Source: Monocercomonoides exilis
Taxonomy: Eukaryota > Preaxostyla > Oxymonadida > Polymastigidae
NCBI GenBank assembly: GCA_001643675.2
Contig: LSRY02000061.1
Location: 124,001 to 188,000 of the forward strand
Direction: 5' to 3'
Length of the DNA: 64,000 bases
Every line of letters begins with the position of its first letter. Position 1 is the stretch's first letter. The translations under genes were made by a program, and so were the position numbers. The notes under the pieces were generated by a model. It was not told where the DNA came from. It was given only the letters and a program-made list of their open reading frames with translations, and did not search any database. Shown piece after piece: positions 10,694-20,222 of this stretch.

Positions 10694-13377
10694 GGAAGAA
10701 GAGGAAGAAGAGGAAGAAGGGGGTGGATTGGTTGAGGTGATGTTATTATTGTTGCTATTATTATTGTTTGTACTGGAAGAAATTCTGTTATTGTAACTGT
10801 TATTAGCAGTGTTATTAACATTATTTTTTGTTATGTTATCTTTTTGTTCTTGCATTTTCTGAGCAGAAGAAGAAGAAGAAGCAGAAGAAGGTGTATGAGA
10901 AGGTGGAGACAAAAGATCCGCTTCTGTGATGATTTCTGAAGCAGCTGATGGGATTGGAGAAGAAGACGACGAAACAGCCAGGGGAGAGCTAATTCTTGGC
11001 GACAGTTCCGATTCAGAGGGGAAATCGCGAGCGAGTTCAGACGCGTCGTTCAGGGGAAAGAGGTCAGAGAGAGAAGAATTCGACTGCAGAGTGGATAAGC
11101 TGTGGTGGGACTTGTTGTTTGGCGGGGGTGTGGGCGGGCGAGGGGTGAGGGAGGAGCAGGTGGTGAGGGAGGTGAGGGAAGAGCAGGGGGAGAGAGAGGG
11201 CTGGAAGGAGCTGTGGGGAGAGGTAGGGACAGTGATCTTCAGGAGGCGGTGGCGAGGGGAGGGGGGGAAGGAGGGGGAAGAGGGGGAAGATGAAGAAGAA
11301 GAAGAGGAGGAAGAAGCAGAGGAGGAAGAAGAAGAAGAAGATGATGATGATGATGATGGGGGAGAAGAAGGACGAGCGGTGGAGGAAGAGGAAGAAGGAG
11401 ATGAAGTTGGGAGAGCGAACTCAAAAGAGTGGAACGAATGAACAGAATCTGATGAAGAGTCTGTTGACGAGTCTTCGTCTTCCTCTATGATCCTTCTCCT
11501 CCTCATTCCCTCTAAACTCTCTGCTTCATACACATCTTTCGTGTTTGCATCAAATGATATTGCCTGCCCATCTGCTTTGTTCGTGTTTTGCTGTTTGCTT
11601 CCACTTATCGTTTTCCCTCTTTCTATTTCAGTTTCTGTTTCTCCATCCTTATTCTTCTCTTTGCCTTTATCTTTTTCTTTATCTTTTTCTTTATCCTTCT
11701 CCCTCTCTCCTCCTTTCCTTCCTTCTTCCTTTCTCTCCTCCTCTTCCCCGTCTCCATCGTTATTAATCCCATACAATATGCTCTGCTCATCCACATCACT
11801 TGCTGTTATCACTCCTTTCAATACCTTCTCAAAGAGCTCTACTGCTTTCTTCCTCAGATTCAGATGTGCTTTTATCCTCTTCCTCTTCTCCCCTTTGAAT
11901 GGATTGCACATAAACAGCGCAGAGAAGTGGTCAAACGCAGAAGAAGCGCCTGAAAACCTGGAAGAAGGGGTAGAAGATCCGTGTGGATGCGACGGCGAGG
12001 AAGAGGTAGAAGAGGTGGGAGACAGATAAGGCGACCCAGGCAGCGAGGAAGAGGCGCCGTGTGTCAAGGAGCGCATGGTGCCAGGTATTAGAGAAGGGGC
12101 CGGTGAGAGCAAGCGGTTGCCTCTTCCGACGCTGCTGTCCTGCCGCTGCACACGAGGAATGATGGATGGATGAGAAAGGCGGGTGTCGGTGTTCTGCATA
12201 GCACCGCCTGGATGTGCCTGAAACAGCTCCTCGTTGTGCTTCGCCATGTGGAAGAGCATCAGAACCCACTCGATTTCTTCAGCAGATGAGCACATTTGAA
12301 GCACGCTTGACGTTGGACACGCCAGCAGCGGTGGTGCTGAGGGTGTCCTCATCTCGTAGTATTCATACGTCTCTGCTTTGGTTTTTGCTCCGCTCACGCC
12401 ACGCCGTTGAGCAGCCCGGATGGCTGTTGGAGGGCACGAGAAGGGGATGTTGCTGAGGGCGGATTCAAATGTCGGGAACGTGTGAAATCGGTTGATGCAT
12501 TCAGAGAACTTCAGGATTCCCCCTCGCTGGCCCGTTTTTTTGTTACGTGCGTCATTTTCGCTGAAAGAGGATTTCCGTTGAGCCAATGACTGAACTGATG
12601 CAAGAGCTTGGCCGTATTTGCCACGTTGAGAATAAATAGGAGATATTGCGGATGCGCAAAATGAGGCCTCATCAGGCTCTATAATTGTTACGCGTGTTCG
12701 TGTTCGTTGAACGGGCTTTGAAGGTAAAATTTGAAATGAGCGATTAAAATGAGTATTTCTCATCAAAAATTCTTCTTCATAGAGTTCTGGTGTTACCGTT
12801 ATTGGTGGAAGGCATTGTTCAAAGCTTTTTAGTTGGTGCTCAAATGAAGCTCTCATTCTAACTCTTCTGGCATTGGATACAACCTCAATCGCAGTAGCAG
12901 CAGGCCAGTGAAATTTTCTCATCAGATAGCCTGCAGTCACAAATAGCGCACGAGATTTTCCGTAAACCGAATGTATAAGTACAGCCTCATTTTCATTATG
13001 TGCCTCTTCAATGAAATCGTACAGGCTTGTAATGTTATAACCATCCTTATCAAACAAATACGAGTTATCTCGATCGATTAAAAAGAATGTAAGATATTCG
13101 ATGCCCAAAGACAAAAATTTGTTTGATATTTCTTGGCCTGCACAATTTACAATGTGAGTTATCCGATTGGTCAACAAAAACTTATAAGAGCAAATAAATT
13201 CATTTAAAAAATTCAAATACATTAAATTGTAATTATCAATTCAATTTAATTAATTCAAACTTGTTCGCATGCAGATGCTTCGGATGTACCAATAAAAAAT
13301 CCTTCCCTCAATCGAGTAACTGGGGGCAATTCAATTTCTCCATTCATCAAAGATTCTTCGGATGTATATATGGACAT
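7853..13377 (-). CDS. Dual-specificity phosphatase-fold protein, Cys-to-Ser pseudophosphatase, with giant poly-Ser tail
   Basis: Exons 13261-13377 and 7853-13180 (80-nt intron, GTTTGA...ATAAG) give 1,814 aa. Residues about 17-135 are a DSP domain: LREGFFIGTSEAS, then LLTNRITHIVNCAG, then LIDRDN, the signature segment VLIHSVYGKSRA, and MRKFHWPAATAIEVV. The P-loop should read HCxxGxSR. Here it is H109-S110-VYGKS-R116, with Ser encoded by TCG at 12968-12970, so the nucleophile is missing while the Arg is kept. That predicts a phosphopeptide-binding pseudoenzyme, like STYX proteins. Beyond about residue 330 the protein is disordered: at least eight Ser runs encoded by TCT/TTC microsatellites, proline patches, and one more ordered stretch near residues 450-490 (KRKRIKAHLNLRKKAVELF). 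The ATG at 13377 is the first in frame after a stop; the next ATG, ten codons on, is an alternative. Ends with TAG. Confidence 0.82.
9473..9539. repeat. (GAA)n microsatellite encoding poly-Ser
   Basis: About 22 uninterrupted GAA/AGA triplets on the plus strand, read on the minus strand as consecutive TCT Ser codons within the pseudophosphatase gene. It is the longest perfect trinucleotide run in the window. Similar but less pure GAA/GAG tracts lie at about 9790-9831, 10663-10716 and 11290-11350. Confidence 0.9.
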
Positions 13378-13935
13378 GTAATGAATGAAAATATAAAATT
13401 CTGCTGATTTGAGACTTTTAAAACAGAAAAACTCGATAAAGAAAAGGAAAATTCGTGACTTAAGGGTCAACTCTAATAATGTGAAATTTTTTGTTTTCCT
13501 TCAAAGTTATTTGTTTTTCCGTTTTGATAAATAACACTGAAGCAACAATTTTCATTGCAGACTATTTATAAATTCGAATATTTTTTAAGAAAACGGCTTC
13601 ACAAAAAAGATATTTGTAAAGAACTTGTTTTCCTGCACGTAATTATCATAAAATATAAATGACATTTGTTAATAAAACAAAACACATCATTTTTAAAAAT
13701 AAAAAAGATTGAAAGGAAAAAAATATTATATTTCAAGAACTAAATTTTTTAAGAAAAGTCAACACTTATGGAGTAAAACAAAATAATTGAAAACGTTAAT
13801 AAAACAAAAAATTACATAGTAAATTACGTGATGCGATATCATTTCTGTACAAGTTCGAATTTGTGATATTTGTTATTGTGAAACAACAAATTATCCATTA
13901 AACTTTAGCTTCACTTTGATCAATCGCATAATTAC
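13378..13935. other. AT-rich intergenic region
   Basis: 558 bp between two minus-strand genes. It holds the upstream region of the pseudophosphatase gene. No open frame, RNA gene or repeat was recognised. Confidence 0.6.
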
Positions 13936-16027
13936 TTAGAAGTGAACTTCTGTATTTTGTTCTTCTTTTGAAAAAATGGACGGCTCGGATAAGGACGAAT
14001 GGTTACTTACAGACTGCGATGTTTGGTGTTCTTGAGCAGCCAATGGAGTTATGATTTGGATTGAAGAAGGTGGCAGTCGAATGTGATTATCCGATGCTTC
14101 GTCAAAATGAGTAAAGCCTATTTGAGACTTGCTACCATGAAGTTCCCGTCGCTTTGCTGTTCTAATTGCAATTATCGAAACAGCAATTGCGGCAACACAA
14201 GCAACAATACTAATGATGCTGCAGCAAAGAACAGGAATGAAGTAAGAACTTTGGCCAGTTAATGCAGAGCTGGTTTTCACTTCTCGTCCATTTGAATTTT
14301 CATTATCTTGTTGTCTTCCTTTCTGGTTTTCATGCTCTTTTTCTTCTTTCTTTTCCATCATTTTTTCTTTTTCTTTTTCTTTTTCTTTTTCTTTTTCGTC
14401 TCTTTTTTCTTTTTTGTCTTTTGGAGGCTTTTCTTTTATTTCTAGTTTTTCATCTTCTTCCTTTGACTCCTCTGTAGATTCGTCTGTTGGTTCTTCTTGT
14501 TCCTTCGCTTCTTTTTCTTCTTCCAATGTTGATCCATCAAGAAACATCACCTGGTCAAGTTCTTCTTCTTCCTCGTCTTCTCCTTCTTCTCCTTCTTTCT
14601 TCTTTTCTGGCTTTAACTTTGGTTGAGGTTTACGTTCTGGCTTGTAATGTTTCTTTCTTCCAAAGATTTCTTCTTCTTCTTCTTCTTCTTCTTCTTTATC
14701 TTCTTTATCTTCTTTATCTTCTTCCCCTATTTCTGTTTCTTCTTCAAAAGGTTTTTTCTCCTTCCTTTTTCCTGGGAATGGTTTTCTTTCTGTTTTTGTC
14801 TCTCGTTTTTCACCCTCTTGTCTTTGCCTTTCTTCTTTTCTTTGCTTCCTCTCTCTTTTCTCCATTTTGTCTTGTTTTTCCTTTTTCTTATGTTCTGGCT
14901 TTTTTGGAGGAAACCTTTTTTCTTTTCGTTTATCATCTTCTTCTTCCTCTTCTTCCTCCTCTTTCTCTTCTATTTCTTCATCAGTTTCTTCTCCTTCATA
15001 AAGCAATTCCATTTCATCCAGAATTTCTTCCTCCTCCTCTTCTTCTTCTATTTCTTCTTTTGGATGATATCTTTTTTCTTCCTCTTCGCGGAACTTTTTG
15101 GGAATATGTTTATCATCTTTAAATCTGCGTTTTTCTTCTTTTTCTTCTTCTTTTTTCATTCTTCTTTCTTCTTCTCTTTTTTCAGGCTTCTCAAATCGTT
15201 TGTCCTTCTTCTCTCTTCTGTCTTCTTTCCTTTCCTTTTTTCTTCCAAACTCACTGTCTTCCTGGTGTTTATCTTCTTTCTCATCTCTTCTGTCGCCTCT
15301 TCGATATTTTTTTCCATCTTCTCTTTCTCTTTTTTCCTCATGTTTTCTTTTATCTTTTCTCTCGTGCTGTGCTTCCTTCCTTTCATCTTCTCTCCTTTCT
15401 CCTCTTCTTTCTCCTTTTTTTCCTTCTCTTTTCCATTCTCTTTGCTCTTCACTTTGTTTTTCTTTCGGACTTTCTTCCTCCTCTTCTGGATGTGGAGTGT
15501 GTGGAGGACGAAATGGTGGTCGTGCGTGCTCTGTTGGCTCCTCAAAATCATGTTCCTTTTCTTGTTCGTGTTCACTTTCGTGTTCAGGCTCATGTTCAGG
15601 CTCATGCACAGGCTCAGGCATGGGTTCAGGCTTTTGAGGAGGCATTGGTGGTTCTTGTTCCTGCTTTTCTGGTTCTTCTGGGGTGATTGGCTCGGAGGGA
15701 TCTTCAGGTTCTGCAGGCTCTGCTGGCTCGGGTGGTTTCCACTGTCTCTTTTGACTCTTCTGATTGTAATCCATCGACTGCTTCTGTTTCTGTTGAAACT
15801 GATTTTCTCATGAAAATATCATCTATCACGTTTTCAGTTGGAATCCCTTCATCTGATTGCTTTGATACTGCTATTTTTGTTAAATGTGAACTTTTTTCTT
15901 CTCCCAAAATGTCAATTTCCAAAATATTTTTTTGAAATAAAAGAATTTCTGACTGATTCTCGTTAAATCCCCAAATAAATAGCTGATGAAAGAATATAAA
16001 AGAAGAAAACAAAAGAAAATTTTTCAT
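13936..16027 (-). CDS. Type I membrane protein with Lys/Glu-rich ectodomain
   Basis: Two exons, 15830-16027 and 13936-15783, give about 681 aa. The ATG at 16027 starts a signal peptide (MKNFLLFSSFIFFHQLFIWG). The mature chain begins with a Pro/Glu region (repeats such as PEPAEPAEPE and EPEHEPEHE), followed by about 430 residues of almost pure K/E/R/D, probably a long charged helix or disordered spacer. A single transmembrane helix (YFIPVLCCSIISIVACVAA onward, about 581-606) is followed by a basic stop-transfer RTAKRR and a 75-aa cytoplasmic tail. The 46-nt intron (15784-15829, GTGATA...AACAG) is the least typical in the window and was inferred because the signal-peptide frame and main frame overlap out of register; a frameshift is the alternative. 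Function is not recognised. A surface stalk or cytoskeleton-linked receptor is possible. Confidence 0.68.
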
Positions 16028-16736
16028 TACGAGTGATAACTGATTCGCTAAAATTAATGACCCTTTATCTTGTGATAATGAAGATAACATTTATTGAGCG
16101 GGAATGTTTTTTTTGAGTACAAATGAAATATTCTTGATTTGTAAACGATTTTGAGGAACAAGAAAATACGGAAAATTGATGACCCACAATATGTTTCAGT
16201 TTCCAACTTTTCGTTTAACAAAATATGTAAAAAATTCAACAAAAATGATCTGAAAATTTATGAAAACAAAAAGAAAAAGTGTTTCGTTTGTATTGCGAAT
16301 ATGAACTTGCAGTTAAATTGTTTTCTTAATCTTTTCATAAATAATAATGGTAATCACGAATTAAAAATGGAGAAAAAAAGAGAAAGAAAGAAAATTGAAT
16401 AGTTGTATATTTCTCATTGTTGTGAATGAACAACATTTGTATATATACAACAAAATGGGAAATTTTGAAGATTTAAAGAGTACATAGTCTCCGTGTTCTG
16501 AACTGATAATTCAAATACAACAGATGGATGAAACCTCTTGTGAATTGCAAAGAATAGAAAGCAAATTTATTTCAGAAAATAATACATTTCGAAAAAGTTT
16601 TTAATAAGAAAAATAAAAAGCTACTTCACATTACACAAAACGTTATTACAAAAAGAAAGTTTTAAACATAAAACCGAAAAATTGAAAATATAAACATTAT
16701 TATAATTATTATTATACGTCATATATTACAGCTCGA
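16028..16736. other. AT-rich intergenic region
   Basis: 709 bp between minus-strand genes. There are frequent stops in all frames, and no RNA gene, repeat or conserved protein was seen. Confidence 0.6.
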
Positions 16737-17354
16737 TTAAGCTGAAGCTCCTTTCATTGCTAAATTTTTTTGCCTTCTTGCCTTTTCTTCCCTTTTTTTC
16801 TTCAGAAGTCTTCGTGCTTCTTCCACTTCGGGATCAGATTCTTCTTCCTCTTCTTCATAACTGTTAGCTGTAGCGACCGAGGAAACTGACAAATCAGTTC
16901 GTCCAGAAGTGGTTTGGTGATGTGATTCGATTTTAGTCGTTCCATTTGCTGAAACCGAAGTGGTTGTGTATGATACTTCTGCATGCATTACTGGAGCTTC
17001 GTAGTTATCGCTTTCATCATTTTTCATTTCATTTTCATTTGCATTTCCACCGTCTTGTTTCTGTTTATTACTCTGCTTCATTTTGTTAATTCCTTTATCA
17101 ATTCCAGATGAAACTTGTTTTTGCCCAGCTGAAATGAGAGAGTCAAGAACAGTCATCTCTTTTTTGTTTTGTGAACTTGCACCGCCAGTTGTACTTTTCG
17201 TTTTCTTTTGATCTCCTTCAATTTGTTTTTGAACTGTCTGGGTAACTGTCTGTTGTGCAGCCCTTGTAAGCTTTGTTTGTACTTGTTGTGTTGAAGTGAT
17301 TCCCACAGCTTTTTGAACTGAATAGGCTTGCTGTTGAGAAAAACAATCGCCCAT
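16737..17354 (-). CDS. Small MGxC-type (putatively myristoylated/palmitoylated) protein
   Basis: Single exon, 205 aa, ATG at 17354. The N-terminus MGDCFS has Gly2 for N-myristoylation and Cys4 for palmitoylation, the dual-acylation pattern that ties proteins to the plasma membrane. Residues 10-60 are Gln/Thr-rich and probably helical (KLTRAAQQTVTQTVQKQIEG). A Lys/Asn-rich hydrophilic centre and a Thr/Ser-rich segment follow. The C-terminus is an acidic-to-basic coiled coil (EEEEEESDPEVEEARRLLKK, then REEKARRQKN). No enzyme motif is present and no family is recognised. The acylation is a prediction from the first six residues; the gene call rests on clean start context, length and composition. 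Unlike most neighbours it needs no intron. Confidence 0.7.
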   Translation of the reverse strand: MGDCFSQQQAYSVQKAVGITSTQQVQTKLTRAAQQTVTQTVQKQIEGDQKKTKSTTGGASSQNKKEMTVLDSLISAGQKQVSSGIDKGINKMKQSNKQKQDGGNANENEMKNDESDNYEAPVMHAEVSYTTTSVSANGTTKIESHHQTTSGRTDLSVSSVATANSYEEEEEESDPEVEEARRLLKKKREEKARRQKNLAMKGASA

Positions 17355-17622
17355 TGATCTTTTGATGATCTATTTTGCCCTAATTGTTTATATTTTTATT
17401 CATCTTTTTGATTTTTTGAATTTGATTTTCAAAAGTGATGGAATATGTTTGCATGGATAGAGTTGTTCGATTAAATGAAACTTGTTTTTTTTTCCTTATA
17501 AGTTGATCCAGACATTCCCAATCCTTTATTTGTTATTTTTTCGAAAAGTATTTTCATTAATTATTTCAAATGTATAAAAGATATCATTTTCCCATTTCTC
17601 TTTATTGACATTTACAGGAGGG

Positions 17623-18877
17623 ATGAGTTCTTATGAACGATTTCCGAACGAGAAATTTGTTTGCTCAGATTTTTAATTGAGCCACCTTCAATATATATCT
17701 TATATTTTTTACTTGAAATTTTTTAAATTTGTCAATTTTAATACTTTGTTGTAGGATGCTCAAAAACAATCAGCGGGTTCCAATAGGGCTTATCATGCAT
17801 CAATGAGTAACGATTCTCAATTGGGATATGATTCTCATTCATCTTATGTTCACCATTCGTTTGAAGAATTACAACACGAACATAATTCAGAAAGCATCTC
17901 AAAATGCACATCAGAATTTGTGATACAACACTTTACAGTTCCAAAGGATGAGCTTCCTTTGGACATTGATAAAGATGATATACACAACGAATTACAATGC
18001 ACTGAATATGTTGATTCAATTTATTCTTATTTACGAGTATTAGAAGTTTGATTTTATCTTGATTTCTTGCAATTATTATATTTTAATTTGTTTTGTTTTT
18101 GATTGATTTTTCGATTTTAATTTTTTTTTCTATTTTTTGCAGGCTTCAAATCGACCAGTACCAAATTACATATTAAAACAACAGTTCATAAATGTTCGGC
18201 ATAGAGACATGAGCGTTGATTATATTGTGCAACTTCATAGACATATTTCAATAATCTTTGAATATTCTTTAGAGTTGGAAACGTTGTTTTTGTCCGTTTC
18301 TCTTGTGGATCGATTTTTATCACGAAGAATGGTTTCACAAGAAAAAATACGTCTTGTAGCTGTAACTTGTTTTTATATTGCGTGCAAATTTGAAGAGAAA
18401 TACTATCCAACTATTGATGAATTGCTTCGTTTTGTGCCAAGCGCTGGATCAAAGGAAGATGTTTGCCTGATGGAGCGTACAATTTTGAACGAGCTAAAAT
18501 ATCTGCTTGGGATACCAACATCTGTGACATTTTTAAAACGGTTTATTAAAGCGGCTTTTGCTGATACGGTTCTCGGAATGACTGCACGGTTTATTTCCGA
18601 ATTCTGTTTGATGTCGATTTCACTGTGCACAAATTATTTACCTTCGGTTGTTGCTGCTGCAACTGTGGCCAATAGCTTGCGTGTTGTTGGGAAGGCGCCG
18701 TGGACTGCTACGTTGGAGAAGGTCACTGGCTATACATACGAGCAGATAAGACCGTGTATGGTTGAGATGAGAGAGCATGTTAAGCGTGCTCCGACAATGA
18801 AGCTGCAGACGATTTACAAAAAGTATTCCGTGGAAAAATACAGAAAGGCAGCGATTAGGGTGTTGCAGAATATTTGA
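17623..18877 (+). CDS. Mitotic-type (A/B) cyclin
   Basis: Exons 17623-17658, 17755-18036 and 18143-18877 give 350 aa. The cyclin box begins at about residue 96: SIYSYLRASNRPVPNYIL, joined across the 106-nt intron, then SVDYIVQLHRH in place of the usual MRxILVDWLVEVH. Next come ETLFLSVSLVDRFLSRR and VAVTCFYIACKFEEKYYPTI, with the Lys-Glu pair typical of CDK-contacting cyclin boxes. The second cyclin fold follows (ISEFCLMSISLCTNYLPSVV). It would activate a cyclin-dependent kinase in the cell cycle. The short, Ser/His-rich N-terminus has no obvious RxxL destruction box or KEN box. Exon 1 (12 codons) is inferred from a splice acceptor at 17754; translation could alternatively start at the in-frame ATG at 17803. 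Confidence 0.85.
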
Positions 18878-19338
18878 AATTGATCATTCAATATGTTGAG
18901 CTGATGATGTGCCTTAAAGGAAACTTCAGGTACTTTTTCTGCTTTGCGATGAAAGAAAATAAGAGGATAATTTTGTTCAGTGAGTTACAACTGTTTTCAT
19001 GAAGCCTATACGTTGATTTATGGTGCATACGCTCCATTCGGCTGATCGTTTTTTATATGTGCATGAAAATATATCTCTTGCGTTATTATTTATCTTATAA
19101 ATTAATATGTAATGATCTTTATGATGTTTTTTATTTTTATTTTTATTTTTATTTTTATTTAAACGTTGTTTGTAACGCGCAAATATCATCTATTGCATAT
19201 TAAGATAAGCCATAATTATAAAGATCATCTATAAAAATGAAATGATGAAAAGAAATGAGAAAAGAAATAAACAAATCGACAGTGAGATGAAAATACTTTG
19301 TTTTTTCAAATTTGTTATGTTACATGTGAAATGTAGTG
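18878..19338. other. Intergenic region between convergent cyclin and Cys-rich genes
   Basis: 461 bp, AT-rich, holding both 3' regions. It contains a TTTTTA repeat (about 19127-19161) and no gene. Confidence 0.6.
19127..19161. repeat. (TTTTTA)n microsatellite
   Basis: Five to six tandem TTTTTA units in the convergent intergenic region. Confidence 0.85.
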
Positions 19339-20086
19339 CTATTCGTTGCAATCAGCTCTACACAAAGTTCTCTGAAGCGAACATGCATCAACGCATTCCT
19401 CATAATTCGAATTCAAAATATATGAGTTATCATTATTATTAACCTCATCGCACTTTGGATTATCTTCTGATTCAACGTTTAATGAGCCACAATGTGTTCC
19501 ACTATTAGAAATTTTAGTATCAACTTTAGGGCAATGAACAATGCATGCTCTCCATTGAGCAATGCAATGAAGGCAACATTTCTCATTTGAAGATAAATTA
19601 TGAGAAGTATTTAAAAGCGGAAGATGGAGAAATCCGATTTTTTGATTTATTGTTCGAATGTAATTCGAATGAGGTGTTTCTTGTGATATATTGCTTCTAA
19701 ACTTTTGCTGTATCATAAAGGGGTTTGTGTTTAATAAATGATTTATTTTTTCAGTTTTTAAATCAGTAATTGGATTTTCTTCTTCACATAAATTTCTGCA
19801 TTCTTCACGTTGCTTTGAGCAGTAAATTTGCGTGTCATTCGATGATGAATGAAGAAATAGGCACAATCTCCATTCTTCGATACAATGAAGCTGACTTTTT
19901 CAAAAAAAAATAAAAAATAAATAAATAGACAACAATAAAATAGCAAGAAGAGCAAAAATTGCAATGTCACACTCAAACCTTGCATTGGTCCAATTTTGTA
20001 AGTGAAGTATTTTCCTTATCCACAAGAGAAGAGGAACGAAATAAAAGAAAAATAACTTTTCCAACGAAAAGCAATGAAAAAATCAT
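19339..20086 (-). CDS. Secreted Cys-rich protein with four CX3C-X6-CX3C modules
   Basis: Exons 19979-20086 and 19339-19890 (88-nt intron) give 219 aa. The N-terminus MIFSLLFVGKVIFLLF looks like a signal peptide. After it come four modules of the form C-X3-C-X6-C-X3-C, each likely a disulfide-stapled helical hairpin: CKLHCIEEWRLC (fourth Cys replaced), CSKQREECRNLC (first Cys replaced), CCLHCIAQWRACIVHC and CVDACSLQRTLCRADC. Modules 1 and 3 share LHCI..WR.C, and 2 and 4 share C..QR..CR..C, so the protein is an ancient duplication of a two-module unit. The exon join is strongly supported because it completes the first module. No known family is recognised. The spacing differs from the twin CX3C of small Tim proteins, whose inner spacing is longer. 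It starts 136 bp from the divergent aminopeptidase gene. Confidence 0.75.
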
Positions 20087-20222
20087 GTTCTCCAACACAG
20101 ACACTTGCGCCTATTTAAACTGGATATGTGCAGTATATTTTGAATTTCAGTTAAAATGCACTTCAGCTGTAGACAAACATATCCTCTGATCAAGAAACCA
20201 TACTAAATATAAAAAGTTTTCA
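20087..20222. promoter_or_regulatory. Short divergent intergenic region (putative bidirectional promoter)
   Basis: 136 bp separate the start codons of the Cys-rich secreted protein and aminopeptidase P. The sequence is AT-rich. No specific motif is claimed. Confidence 0.4.

Noticed and set aside
8720-11441. Plus-strand Glu/Arg/Gly-rich frames opposite the pseudophosphatase tail
   Set aside because: They are produced by GAA/GAG microsatellites whose other strand encodes poly-Ser in a single 5.3-kb open exon.
14623-15813. 396-aa plus-strand open frame rich in Phe/Leu/Ser
   Set aside because: It is the antisense shadow of the Lys/Glu-rich membrane protein gene: GAA/AAG codons read backwards give TTC/CTT. 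No hydrophobicity pattern or start context makes sense.
15784-15829. Sequencing frameshift or pseudogene in the type I membrane protein gene
   Set aside because: A 46-nt intron of the local size class restores frame between the signal peptide and the ectodomain. Its GTGATA donor is weak, so this stays open but is the less likely reading.
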